The notes under the pieces were generated by a model. It worked only from the letters and a program-made list of their open reading frames with translations. It had not been told where the DNA came from and searched no databases. Position numbers and translations under genes: made by a program. A stretch of 64,000 bases of DNA from Peromyscus leucopus (lineage: Eukaryota; Chordata; Mammalia; Rodentia; Cricetidae): the NCBI RefSeq assembly GCF_004664715.2, contig NC_051075.1, positions 37,409,958 to 37,473,957 of the forward strand, in the 5' to 3' direction. Numbering within the stretch: position 1 is the stretch's first letter; each line of letters starts with the position of its first letter. Shown in pieces: positions 12,601-26,450 of this stretch.

Positions 12601-15600
12601 TGACATTTCTTTTAGATGTAAGTGCGAAGGGAAAGCCCCCCACCCCAATCTGTTTCCTCCCTTGCATGTTTCTACTAACACCAGAAGATGCCAGCATCCC
12701 AGCATCCTTGTCTTTGTTCTTTTGCACATGTTGTATCTTTTGTTCTAAGTCAGCGGTTCTCAGCCTATGGGTTGTGACCCCTTTAGGGGTACATATCAGA
12801 TATTTACATTACGATTCCTAATAGTAGCAAAATTACAGTTATGAAGTAGCAACAAAATAGGTTTATGGTTGGGGGGTCAGCACACCATGAGGAACTGTAT
12901 TGAAGGGTCACAGCATCAGGAAGGTTGAGAACCACTGCTCTGTTTCTAACATTTTCTCCTTATGTGAGCAATTCAATGATGATGATGATGATGGTGTGGA
13001 TTTTCCTTTGTTTCCTGTACTTACAAGAGTGCTCAATGCTTTGGATCGGCAGGCCCAGTTTTCATTAAACTTGAAACTTTTTGTTCTGTTCTAGTCAGTA
13101 CGGCATCTTATTGGCTGTAGGTTAGGTTCATTGATTTTTACCCTTCTTATGATGCTTCTTTGCATACCCAATAATCTTTAGACGATCAATACAATAAACT
13201 GCACTTTTGAATATTGTGTGTTTTGAGATTACTCTGCAGCGTCCTGATCTGACTATTTCAGCTGCCTTGGTCACCCTGCACTCAGCGTGGGCTCTTCCTT
13301 TAGCACGGTCTGGACATGTTCCCACCGCCTTCATGGCAACAAAACTTTCCTTGCTTGTGTCCTACCTCTCATGACCTCCTGCCGTGACCTCCTGCTCATT
13401 TCTTAAAAACACTGTTCCCTTGTCCTGTTTGAGAGGTACGGTGACTACTACCCTCTGTTCCTCCATGTTGACCAAATGCAGACGTCCATTAGCATAACAG
13501 AACTTTAAAACTGGAACAGATTTGGGGGGCCATTGCTGTGAACCCTTGTTTCACACCCGGGGAACCAGAAATACGGAAGAGGCTAAAGTCAGTTACCCGG
13601 CCCAACTATAAATCCATGTCATTTTTTTTCTTTTTGGTTTACACTCCATCTGTTGCTTAAAGAAACAATGGACTTCAGAAACTAAAACTAATTTGCTAAT
13701 AATTCTTTGCTATGAGTCTATGATTAGGTTTGCGTTTTAAACAATATATTTCTATTAGGTATATATCTTGGAAAAATTTATTCCTAGTCATTCCTCCTAC
13801 TTGTATACACAGATTAAACCAAACAAAGATTGAAAATATTCGAGAAAAAAATGTATCTCTAAATGTATATTCAGCTTCACTTTTTACCCCCTGAACAGCA
13901 ATGTGGTAATGACTTCCACAGTATGTTTGGTACACCAGCTATTGTTAAGTGATCTACAGGAGCATGTGCACAGGTTATGTGTAAATGTTCCATCATTTTA
14001 TGTAAAAGACTTGAGTAGCTGTAGATGCTAGTATTGGTGGAGGTCCTGAAAACAATCCCTTAGATACTAAGGATAATCACACACCAGAGGGGCATTTATT
14101 TGTATTTATCTCATAGTAGACTGGGAATAGTATGTCTTGGAGTACAAGGATATGCCCTCTATAAACTGACTACAATTTTTCTTGGATCTGATCAATCTAG
14201 GTTTATTTTAAAAGAACTACATGTACATACAGAAATCAATTTCATTTCTAAGCAAACTACACAATCTAGGAAGCACCGGAGAGAAGCCTCACTAAACAAG
14301 TATCAGCTGTAATGCTCCCCCTCCCGAATCAATACCATTATTTCATCTCCACACCTCATTTAAAGGCCTTAAAACAGATGAACAGTCCTGTTATCACTAA
14401 TGTTTGCAATGAATAATCTTTCAGAGGGCTGAAATAAAGTGTAGAAATGCCAAGACGCTATACCTTTAGTGAAGACAGTGTGTCAAAGCTTTCACAGGCT
14501 CTAAGTAAAACAAAGGCATGCTTCATTTATTTATTTTGCAAAGGCATGCTTTTGATTTGTTAATGAAACTTAGGAAAGGGAGTTCTGCTAGCAGTGACCT
14601 GTCTTAATGACACACAGGACTAAGATATGACAAGAGACCTCCTGCTTCTGTAGAGCATCCTGTTCACACCCACCAAGCTTGAGGTGCAGGTTGGACAAGT
14701 CATTTCAACCGACAAGTCTACAGACACATTCACTTAAACAAGCCATAGGTATGGTTTTCCTTAGTATTGGTAGCAACCCATGCCACCGAAGTACACTACC
14801 ACACATGACCATCTGTGTATCATTATCAAAAATAAAATAAAATAAAATGTGACCACTGCACCTCTCAAAGGCTGTTTGAATAAATTCTTGTAAATCATTC
14901 GTGAAAACGTTAGCAGCTTTACAAAATTAAAACATGGAAGCTGGATTGGGAGATGATTATTATTAACTCTTTAGCTTTGGGGCAAACCATTACTTATAGT
15001 TACTAAGTGTGAAACTGCCTTTCCAGCTACTTAAGCAAATACATTACCTGTAACGTCTCTCTGCACACATAGGCTATTTGCAATTCAGATAATGGTCCAG
15101 TAACTAGGAAGAAAGAACAAAAAAACCACATTGTTGTTTGATGCTAACGTTAAAGTCTGGCTGAAAAATGATGAAGCGGCATACGAGTCTATATGTATCA
15201 CTGAATGCCTTTTCTTCTGACCATGAGCAGACAGTGTCTGTGTAACTAAGTAATGAAGCACAACACTGAGTATTTTAAAGTCTATTTTGAAAACAAGAGG
15301 TTTATCCCCGGACAGCTCTGGACAGTGAAAATGTAAAGTGTCCATAATGTGCAAAGCTTGGTACCAGTGCCATAGGAAGGCCCACAGAAAGCCAAGGCCA
15401 TAAGCTCAACACAGTCTCAGAACAGGCATGAGCAGGGCTGGCCGTGCGTGAATCAGACATCTGCGGGCACAGAGCACCGTAAGGAGACTAGCTGGGACTC
15501 ACCGAGGAGTATTATAGGCGTGTTTTAGAGGCTGAGGTACTCTTTCTAGTATAACTCTTCACACAATCTCAGAACAGGGAAGAGGCTTGATGCAAAGCAT

Positions 15601-18600
15601 CAAAAGGAACCAGACTACTTCTGGAAAGCAGATCTTTCTCTAACATAAAATATAAAATTCTTAGCAACTATCAGGGGCTTCTGAACAATGCTTCTTGGTT
15701 CATGAGAGGGAATCTGGGGTTCTGCCTGCTGCTGCTGCAATCCAAACTAGAACTGACATGAGATCTTTGTATAGAGAAATACCTTACTGCATCGTTTAAT
15801 GCTGGCTGGCTACACCTAATTGGGAACATAAAAGTTCGATTTTTAGTACGCTGATGAAATAACGATGCAAGAAGTGATGTCATTTTATTAGTAGCATCTA
15901 ATTTACACACGTGTGCACACACATATCTTTCTTAAATAAGGTCTCACTACATAGCCTGGACTGGCCTGGAACTCACTACTCTATGTAGATCAGGATGGCC
16001 CCAAACTCAGAGATCTGCTTATGTGCAGACATTTTTTTTTTTTTAGTATACTACTTAAAGGAATAATCCTTAAATTCAATTTAACTAGGAAAAATAGTAA
16101 TCAGGTTTTAATTTTGCAAGCAGAAATTTCATAAAAATGTCTCAGAATAATTCTTTAAGCATAGAAGGGAAAGTGAAAAACCATCAGCCGTATTCTCCAT
16201 ATTTTCAATAGCTCTCATTTATAAAAGGTTAAGTGGGTAAAGATTGTAATTAAGTAAAAACTTTTCATAAAAAATTATAATTCTTTAAAAATCTTAGAAA
16301 AGAATTTTAATTGCCAGGTGGTGGTGGCCCAGAACCAAGAAGGCAGAGACAGACGATATCTGAGTTCGAGGCCAGCCTGGTCTATAGAGTGAGTTCCAGG
16401 ACAGCCAGGGCTACCCAGAGGAACTCTTTCTTGAAAAACAAAACAAAACAAAAACAGAAAAGAATTTTAATTCAGTGATATAGAGATGTTGTTATTTAAT
16501 CAATATTTCTTTAAAATCAATAAAAGGACAAAGAGAATAGTTATTCTGGTAGTTTTAATATAGAAAAACTTTCATATTTCTAAAAGAATAAAATGTTTTT
16601 CTTTCTTTTTTAAAGTAGGGTTATAGCTTACTAAGTTTTTTTTCCTTTTGAGACAGGGTCTCACGTAGCCCAGGCTGGCCTTGAGTCAATCCCCATGTAA
16701 TCAAGGATGGCCTTCAACTTCTGACTTTGTACTTTTGCCTCCTAAGTGCTGGAATTTCGGTGTGTACCATCAAACAGGCCCTTATTAAAACTCTCAATAG
16801 ATAGTCTAAACCGCAGGACTTTGTGTGCTTGTAGTATTTATGCAGTAAACTTTTGGAAAAAAATAAAGAAGAGTAGCCAAGACTTGTTATTTGCTATGGT
16901 TATTTGTTGTGACAAAATTGGCAATTTTAAAATTTATAAATGAATGACACAATAATACATATTTATCGGAATTAAGAACTTTCTTCTGGGCTCCACTTTT
17001 CCTCCCTTAGAGGCAGTGACTTGAGATTTTGGTATATCAGTCCTCCCATTTTGCTATACATTTACATTTGTGTATATTTGTAAAAATAAAAATTCACCGG
17101 GCGGTGGTGGTGCACGCCTTTAATCCCAGCACTTGGGAGGCAGAGCCAGGTGGATCTCTGAGTTCGAGGCCAGCCTGGGCTACAGAGTGAGTTCCAAGAA
17201 AGGTGCAAAGCTACACAGAGAAACCCTGTCTCGAAAAACAAAAACAAAAACAAAAAAAAAAAAAAAGAAAAATTCAAAAACCTAAGCATGATCACCTGTG
17301 CTACACAATTTTTGAGGAGACCTATTCAGGTCGGTCTACACAAAGCTATGTTCTATACTGTTAAATGCAGTTAGTTTACTTCACTGCTCACCTGATATTA
17401 TAAAACCTTATTGATCTTTATAGGCTGCAACACTGGAATAATCTGTTTTTACATCCATTGTGGCTATTTCAGAAGCTGCATGAACAAACTTTGATGGCTT
17501 TCAATAGAAATTTTTAAGTATGTCACATAATTCTTAATAAATTATATATATTTGCAATGGGTCTTTCACTATCCCATATTAAACGAAGAAAAGAAAAATA
17601 TTTCATAAACATTTATTCTCAGTTTCACAAATTGTAGCAGTTCAAGAACCTGTCCAGCACACACCTTAAACAGTCGACACAAAAATGACTTCTAAAACAA
17701 GTTATGAAGAAAGTCACGTTCAACCGAGAAACTGACTGACTAGTCTTTTCAAAACTCACACACGTTAGTACAGATGTCAGAGTGCTGACTCCCACCCTGT
17801 AGCTCTGTCTGGCTGACTCCTTCCTACGACTGTCCTGTAAAGCAGCTCGCTCGGGAAGTCCCTCTGCAGTTGCCTTGCTGCTTTCTTAGAAACTCACGCT
17901 GGGGGATCTGTGGTTGGTATGTAAAATGAATAAAAAATTTGTTAAAGAAAAAAAAAAAGAACTAACTAAAGCCGGGCAGCGGTGGTGCACGCCTTTAATC
18001 CCAGCACTTGGGAGGCAGAGCTAGGCACTAGGCAGATCTCTGTGAGTTCAAGGCCAGCCTGGTCTACAGAGCGAGATCCAGGACAGGCACCAAAACTACA
18101 CAGAAACCCTATCTCAAAAACAAAACAAACAAACGAGAACTAACTAAAACTAACTCTAAATAGGATTTAATTGTTAGCAGTTTCAATGCTTAGTCCAGAT
18201 TGGCCTTAAACTCTGGACCCTTCTCACTGTGCCCTACATGCATCTATCTGGGGTAACAAGAACACACGCCACGCCCAGGTAAAAAGTAAAATTGACACTC
18301 TACAAGCATTTATGGTTCTCTTAGTTCTGCCCCAAGCAAAATTAGCTGAATAATCAAGGGCAACAATAAGATCCTTAGTTTTTAAATATGTGTCTGGGGA
18401 CAGGAAGAATAATGCCAGAGAATAAATCTACCCAAATCATTTCCCTTGTTAGCTAGAAATGCCCAACAACAATCATAAGAGCCACAGTAGAGTTTAAGAT
18501 GTAAAATTGTATTAACAGTACCATGATAAATATCTTGAAGTGATCCGCCACCACAGTATTCCATGCAAATCCACAGTTTTTCCCTACTACAATGAGAGAG

Positions 18601-20206
18601 AAAGAAAATTATAGCGGCCTGTAATCCTCAACTACTGACGTAAGTTCTCTACAGCTCTCACTCTTAGCAGCACACTGGGCGCTCTGCAGAAATTGACAGG
18701 AGGCTGCCAAGCAGTCCTTCCTCAGCACACATGAGAGCACATCACTGTCCGTTCGGTTTCCGTCTGAAAAAGGCGTTCTGTTACCGTCATTCGTAACGAC
18801 CCATTAAGGCCGCCAGACAAGGCATGGCCACAGAAACGGGGGTGCGCATGTTAACCCAGCAGGGAGATGGAGGGAAACCCTACAGGACTTAGAATTCTGG
18901 ACACCGTTTTCAAGACGCACACACGTGAGGGCGCTGGCACAGACGGAGGGAGGGGGTAAGGAAGAGAACAGGAAAACTAGATCGAGAGATGGTGCGTCTG
19001 GATTTTACCTGAGATAGCTCCCAAAGTAGGCCACGATGTTGCAATGTTTACATTCTTTAACCATAAATATTTCTTGTTGAATCAAAGAAAAATCATCACC
19101 TGAAAAAGAAAGTAAGTTGGTCACTATGCTACTCCAAATGTGAAGAAGTATGAGAAGACTGTATTTTGCAGTGGTTGGAATAGTCTGTAGTTACGGTCAT
19201 GCCCACTTGATCTGTGGTACAATTTAAGTTTTCCTATGCACATAATCTACATTATATACCTCATGAATGCTAGGATGCCCCCACCACTGAACTATATCCT
19301 ATCTCTTTGTTCACTCTTTGTGGGTGATCTGCACATTAACGAAAGTGGGGTAATGAAGTCACCCACTACTTTTATTTGAGCAAAGAAGAGGAAGGGGATG
19401 GTGAGAATTTGTGGACACACCTGGACAGTTGAGCGGTCAATGATGGGTGTCTTCCTCTACCACTTCCCCATTTCCTTCTTAAGCAGGGTCTCTCAGTAAA
19501 TCTGAAGCTTGCTGACTGAGCACGATTAGCTTGTCTGTGAGTCCCAGGGATGCTCCTGTCTCCTTCTCCCAGCACTGGGGCTACAGGCACCCCACCAGCA
19601 ACAGCTTTTTTTACGTGGATGCTAGGGTTTCAAACTCAGGTGCCAACTCTTGGATGATAAGCAATTTACCCACTGAGCCGTCCTCCCAGCCCCAAAGTCA
19701 CTCCCTACTATTGTGTCTGAACTGAAAGTCCCTATATGCACAACAGTGTCTGTTGTATGCAGTTGGGTCCAACATTCAGTACATATCTATTTATAATCAT
19801 ATCTTCTAGCTGGACCGCTCCATTTGTTAATATAAAATGAGCTTCTCTATCTCTTGACTCATTTTAATTGGTTTTGTCAAACACGAGAACAACCACTCGT
19901 GTTTGCTTTCAGAGTCCAACTGCCTGGCACATCAGCACTAGACTTTCAGTTCACGCGCACCTTTCCCGGTGAGGTGAGTTTCTCGTGGACAGCCATCAGC
20001 TGGTTCTTGCTTCTTATCTGTTCCCCGAGCCTGCACCTTTATTTTCTTTCTCTCTCTAAAACTGGCCACAACAATGGGTTCCTTATGACAATTTCCTGTG
20101 TCTATCATTGCACTTTGTTCATGTCTGTTCCTACATTCCCATCTCTTGTTCTCCCACCACATTCCCACCGGTCCTTCCTCTTCCCAAATAATACCCCTTT
20201 GTTTTC

Positions 20207-20258
<52 letters not shown>

Positions 20259-20417
20259 CACACGCACACGCGCGTGCGCGCGCGCGCACACACACACACA
20301 CACACACTTTTAAATCTACATTTTACATATGACAGAATACATGTGATGTTGATTTTCCTGGGTTTGGCTTAATTTTGCCTAATGTAATCAGTGTTTGTAT
20401 TTTTAAAATTACATTTG

Positions 20418-20448
<31 letters not shown>

Positions 20449-23400
20449 ACATTTGCACACATGTGGAGTTGAGAAGACAACTGGGGTCAGCTCTCTTCTT
20501 GCACCATGTAGGCTCCAGGTTCTAAACTCAGGCCATCAGGCTTGGCGGCAAGTGTGCTGAAGCCTCTCCTGGATCTGGTTCAGGGTTTTTTTGTCTAGAT
20601 CTTTCACCTAATTGGTTAGACTTATTCTTAGTTTGGTTTTCCCTGATTTCTTTCTCTGCATGCTCATTGCTAGTTCACAGGAAAGGCTGTGGTTTGCACA
20701 CTGGGCATGCAGGATGCAGGCTACTTCTACTCCTGCAGAGTGGACTTTAGGTTGTGTTCTCAAGGTGAGTTTCATCCTATCCAGGCCATTTTAAGGATGC
20801 GACTCGTTAGCTGAGAACCACAGGACTCATTACCTCTGGTTTCAGCGCCTCCTCCTTCCCACGTAGTATCTTCAAGTGCCTTCGATTTGACATTTACTAT
20901 GATTCCAGTCTCTGTTTTTTTGTTTTTTTTTTCCGAGACAGGGTTTCTCTTTGTAGCTTTGTGCCTTTCCTGGATCTTGCGTTGGAGACCAGGCTGGCCT
21001 CGAACTCACAGAGATCCGCCTGGCTCTGCCTCCCGAGTGCTGGGATTAAAGGCGTGCGCCACCACCGCCCGGCTGATTCCAGTCTCTCTTATAGTCAGCT
21101 TCACTCCCGGACTATTTTGTTTATGTTAAACACACTTTAAATGACTCCACTACCCCTCTACTAGTCACCCCCCCCCCTCTAAGATGATGTTCCTCCCTTC
21201 AGCAGGAGCTACGGTCTGTGCCAAGTCATCTGGCTGCTGATGGTACCTGGGTAGACAACAGGACCGGGCAGGACTCATCTACAACCTGGCAGGAGACCAC
21301 TTTGGTGTCTTTACAAGTTGAAACACGAAAAATGAGTCTATTTTCAGTTATTAGCAGAATCAATAACTCTGCTCTACATAGAATCTGGATATATAGATAC
21401 TCTGGAATATCGAATATAGAATTTTGGAATCTACAACCAAAGCTCTGAGTTACTCTGGCTACAGTTCTTTTCGATGTACTCTGAAAACCACATGGCTGAG
21501 TAAGTCCTGACAGGGGAACAGAGAGCTCCCCCAGAGAAGCCTCTGCTGTGTTCTCTGACTCTGATATGGGCAGCTGCTGGCTGCACCAAAGCGGACCAGA
21601 GAACGCTGGGAGCCTCGGAGGCCATGTGATTGTCATTCCGGCCTTTCAGTCCTGGGGATGGAGAATGTAGCCTGAGAACCCCAGGAAAAGTGACTCACAA
21701 CTATTGTGTGATATTTTGTTTGTGTTCTGACAAAGATTGCCTGGAGATTAGAGGGCAGAGCTAGCCACTAGTTAACCTTAGAGCCCAGGTAATGGTTCAC
21801 ACCTTTAATCCCAGCACAAGCAGGAGGTGGAGACAGAATATAGGTGGGTGGAGACAGGATCTCGGCCCCCATTCTATCTGAGGCTAGGGAGAGGTAAGAA
21901 GTCAGTAGTGGCTGCTCCTTTGCTTCTCTGATCTTTCGACTCCTGTTTTTATTGATAAGACTAATTAATCACGTTTCACACATCAGCCAAGAAGGGAGAC
22001 CATCCCACACCAAAGAGGGATGGAAGCTCCGCACACTACATGACAGACACTAGACCAGCCCTCACTGGAATAACTACATGACTGAAAGCCAAGACTGGCT
22101 TGAGTCCCCTGGAATAAGCTAACATTTCATTACTTCCGTAAGATATTTATTTCTGAAAGCAAGACTTTCCATCTATTATTTCATCAAATATTATCTGATC
22201 TATGCTTTTAAGATCTACTATGTATGTTTCTACTTTGTTGCTTACAGGTTAAAATTATTAACACGATGCTTCTGAATTACGCAGAAAGCTACTAAAACAT
22301 GTCCATCCTATAGAGGCTTCATAATGGAACTACCACTTTTTTTCCTCTGGATCTCGCTCTGTAGACCAGGCTGGCCTTGAACTCACAGAGATCTGCCTGG
22401 CTCTGCCTCCTGAGTGCTGGGATTAAAAGCGTGCACCACCGCCGCCCAGCTGGAACTACCACTTTTTAAATAATAAAAATCTTTTTATGTTTTAGTCTAT
22501 ATTATTGTAGCAACATTAATGCAAATATTTTGTCACTATAGAGAAGTAGTAATAAAATTAAGATTACTCATAAATTTACCAACTAGATAAACATTGATAA
22601 TTAGCATTTTGATGTTTTCTTCCATTTCTTTACGTATGTAATTATGAGGCTCCCTCCACTATATACATGAATGGGACTCATATGCCATAGCCTAGCAAGA
22701 CTACTTTCAGCCAATGATAAAATAAGCACTGTTCTTGTCATTAAAAATCACTTTAAAAACTCCCAAACTGGAAAGCAACAAGGAACTCAAATTGAATTAA
22801 AGACCTAAACATTACTCAAACTCCTAGAAGAAATCCTAGTAAAAGATTTACTAGGTATGACTCCAAAAGCATAATTAATCAAAGTGGAAAAAAAAGGACA
22901 AAAATACATGAAACTTTAAAAATTCACATTCGCCGGGCGTTGGTGGCGCACGCCTTTAATCCCAGCACTCGGGAGGCAGAGCCAGGCGGATCTCTGTGAG
23001 TTCGAGGCCAGCCTGGGCTACCAAGTGAGCTCCAGGAAAGGCGCAAAGCTACACAGAGAAACCCTGTCTCGAAAAACCAAAAAAAAAAAAAAAAAAATTC
23101 ACATTCATCAAAGGACACAATCAACAGACTAAGAAGCAGCCTGTAGAATGGAAAAATGATATGTGAAAACAATGTATCTGATAAGGGGTTAATATCCATA
23201 GTATATAAAGAGCTCCTATAACTCAACAACTACAAATTAAATTAACTTCATCAAACAATAGGTAACAGATGTTAACATCTATCCAAGGACAACAAATATT
23301 AACCATTTGAAAATCAGAGAAAATACAACTGAAAACCACAAAGAAGTATCACCTAAGTCCATAAGGATGAGCCTTTTTTTTTTTTTTAAGTAACAGTAGG

Positions 23401-23678
23401 GATGTAGAGATGATGGAACCTTATGCCCACTGCTGAGATCATAAAATGAAGCAGCTACTACAAAAAACCAGTACAGCAGCGCCTAAGAAATGTAAAATAA
23501 AAACAGCACGATTATATGATCTAGTTATTTATCTAGTAAGCAACTGAGTATACACCCGAAGAGCACGTCTGGAGTCTCAAGGAGATACACGCATGCCCAT
23601 CGCATGCCCATGGTCAAAGAATGGTATCCAAAGTAGCCAAGAGGTGGACGAAACCTTCACTGTGAGGTAAGTGGGAAC

Positions 23679-23762
<84 letters not shown>

Positions 23763-24087
23763 ATGATGCGGCCTTAAAGGGGGGAATTCAGGGCTGGGAA
23801 GACAGCTCAGTCTGGTAAAGTACTTGCTGAGTCCAAGCCCCAGTATCTATGTAAAATGCCGGGCCGGAGATGCCGGGCCGGAGGTGTGGGTCCGTGATCC
23901 CACTACTAGGAAAGCAGACTCAGGATGATCCCTGGGACTGCTGACCAGCCAAATTAGCTAACAAAGAGCCCCAGGTTCCAATGATGGACCCTGTCTCAGA
24001 AAATAAGGTAAACGGATGCTGAGGAACAACATCTGAGGTTGACCTCTGGCTTCTTCATGCAGGTGTACACACATCCATGCTCACCTA

Positions 24088-24128
<41 letters not shown>

Positions 24129-26399
24129 AATACTTCACACACACTGCGTGCACACCCATGCACACCCAGTTTAAAAAAATGAACTGTTTTTAGAAATGCA
24201 ATAAAATCAGGGATATAAATATTGTATTTGCTAAGCTTCAAACAGCAATGAAAACCAGTGACACTGGGGATCATGTAGGTTTGGTTGATTCAGGTGGTAA
24301 TCAAGAAACATGAGGTTTTTTTCCCACTGAGCCAAGTGAGTGTGGAATGTTTATTGATAAAGTACCTTAAAAACACTAAAAAAACAAAACAAAACAAAAA
24401 ACAGTATTGGGGCTTGAAACTAGGGCCTCTTGCATTCTGGGTAAATGCTCTACTACTGAGCTACATCTCCAGCCCCTCCCCTGTTTTAGAAAATATTTTA
24501 AGACAGGGTCTAGCTAAGTTGACCATGCTAGGCTTGAACTCACTGTAACCTGCAAGCCTTAAACTTACAATCTTTCTGCTTCAATTTTCTTAACCTAGAA
24601 AATCTCTGTAAGTTTCAAATTTACTAATGTAGAACCTGACATTGGAGGCCAATTTAGAACCTGGCATTGAAGGTCATGGATTTTTTTTTAAAATGAAAAT
24701 AATTTTAATATTGTGTTCCAAGACAAATTGGGAAACAGAGTGCCTTAGGAATACAATACATAGGATTACCTACACTTTAATTGGCACAAAGTTTTCTACT
24801 TAGCCTTTATTCATTTTCTATTACTTAACAATAAAGCAGAACTTTTGTGTGTGGGGTACATGCATATGTACACATGTGAGAACATGTGCCTGTGCAGAGG
24901 TGGGGGCCGGGGAGGACGTTCAATGCTCCACTCTATCACTACTCAACGTATTTCTTTGAATCTGAACTTGGACTTAGGCTAGACAGCAAGACGGCAAGCC
25001 TGAAGGAATCGTCTGTATCCATCCTCACAGTGCTGGGGTTACAGGTTTGGACTGCAGGCTTTCTATATGGGTGCTAGAAATTAAAAATAAATAAATAAAT
25101 AAAGATTTGTCCTAGAACTTGCTCTGTAAACCACGCTGGCCTTGAACTAGGTGACTCTCGCCTGCCTCTGCCTCCAGAGTGCTGGGATTAAAGGCATGCT
25201 CTACTACCACCTGGCTAAATTGAACAATTTTTTTAAAAAAGATTTACTGTGTATATGTGTGTATGCACATGTGCAGGTACTCGAGGAAGCTAGATGAAGG
25301 TGTTAGGTCCCTTGTAGTTACAAGGAGTTGTGAGCCACCTGATAGGGATGTTGGGAACTAAACTTGAGTCCTCTGGAAGAGCAGTCTCAGTTAGTTTCTA
25401 TTTCTGTGATAAAAACCATGACCAAAAGCAACGTTGGGAAGAAGAGTTCATCTCATCTGAGAACTCTCGGGTCGCAGTCCATTACTGAGGGAAGCCGGTA
25501 TAGGAACCTGGAGGCAGGAACTGAAGCAGAGACCATGGAGGAGTGCTGCTTATTGTCTTGCTCCCTGTGGCCTGCTCAGCTGGCTCTCTTACACACCCTA
25601 GAACCTCCTATCCATGGATGTTACTGCCCACAGTGGGCTGGGCCCTTCCATATCAATCATCAATTAATAAATTGTCCCACAGGCTTGCCTACAGGCGAAT
25701 CCTAGGGAGGCATTTTCTCCACTGAGGTTCTCTCTTAGATGACCTTAGCTCGTGCCAAGCTGACATACAACCAACCAGAACAGGCAGAAAGGACGCTTAA
25801 CTGCTGAGCTCTGTTGCTTGCATAGAAAATGGTCATAATGCCAAGCCATCTCCCCTGCCCCTAAAACAAAATTCTGATGTTCATTTGTGCCCTGAAATTT
25901 ATTATTATTACTATTAACATCTCCCCAGTTCAGAACTGAAGCATCCAAACAGTGAAGAGAGGGCTACAAATATTTTACATTATAGCGTTTTAAAGGTGAA
26001 AACTGTAGGCTGAGACACGGCTCAGCAGTTAGGAGGGCATGCTGCTCTTCCCTCGGACTGGAGCTCCAGTTCTCAGCACTCACAGCTCCCTGTAGCTCAT
26101 CTGTGGACGCCTGCACACAATGCACACAGAGGACATACACAGAACTTTCTGACTGAAACTATGGGTCTTGTTCAGCAAAGACGAGCATCTGCTGCACAAG
26201 TGTAAGGGCCTGAGCTCTCACTCCCAGAACCCACATAAAAAGCAGATGTGGTCATGCACATGCTTTCAACCACAGGGCCAGGGGGCAGGCAGAGACAGGA
26301 GGATGACCTGAGCTTTTTGGCTGCCAGCTTAGCTCCAGGTTCAGTGAGAGATCCTGTCTCATGGGAATAAAGGACAGAATGAGGGTAGGCACCTCCATG

Positions 26400-26450
<51 letters not shown>

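Larger units (their letters stand above)
9511..15047 (-). other. Map4k5: Map4k5 intron 5
   Basis: About 5.5 kb, with B1 (10023), an LTR-like repeat (11281), B2 (11784), a rodent repeat (12230) and a hAT (12751). From 12938 to 15047 it is largely unique. A weak MIR-like stretch lies at 13540-13610, a GAT triplet run at 12976 and AAAAT units near 14829. Confidence 0.85.
15104..18521 (-). other. Map4k5: Map4k5 intron 4
   Basis: About 3.4 kb, AT-rich, with several B1 insertions and a short L1 3' end near 17895-17955 (GATCTGTGGTTGGTATGTAA then an A-rich tail). 15360-15920 is unique, with nothing assignable. Confidence 0.85.

Noticed and set aside
13128..13334. 68-codon minus frame rich in Lys/Arg (ends [10 protein letters not shown])
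   Set aside because: Looks basic like a ribosomal protein but I recognise no family. It opens with GTG or an isolated ATG in an intron and has no poly-A or duplication of a processed pseudogene.
20098..20313. Frames made of Thr-His or Cys-Val repeats
   Set aside because: They are translations of CA/GT arrays, as at 26252, 28316, 42864 and 58061.
22780..23675. Possible functional L1 ORF2
   Set aside because: Multiple stops, frameshifts and a B1 insertion. Only the last part of ORF2 is recognisable.
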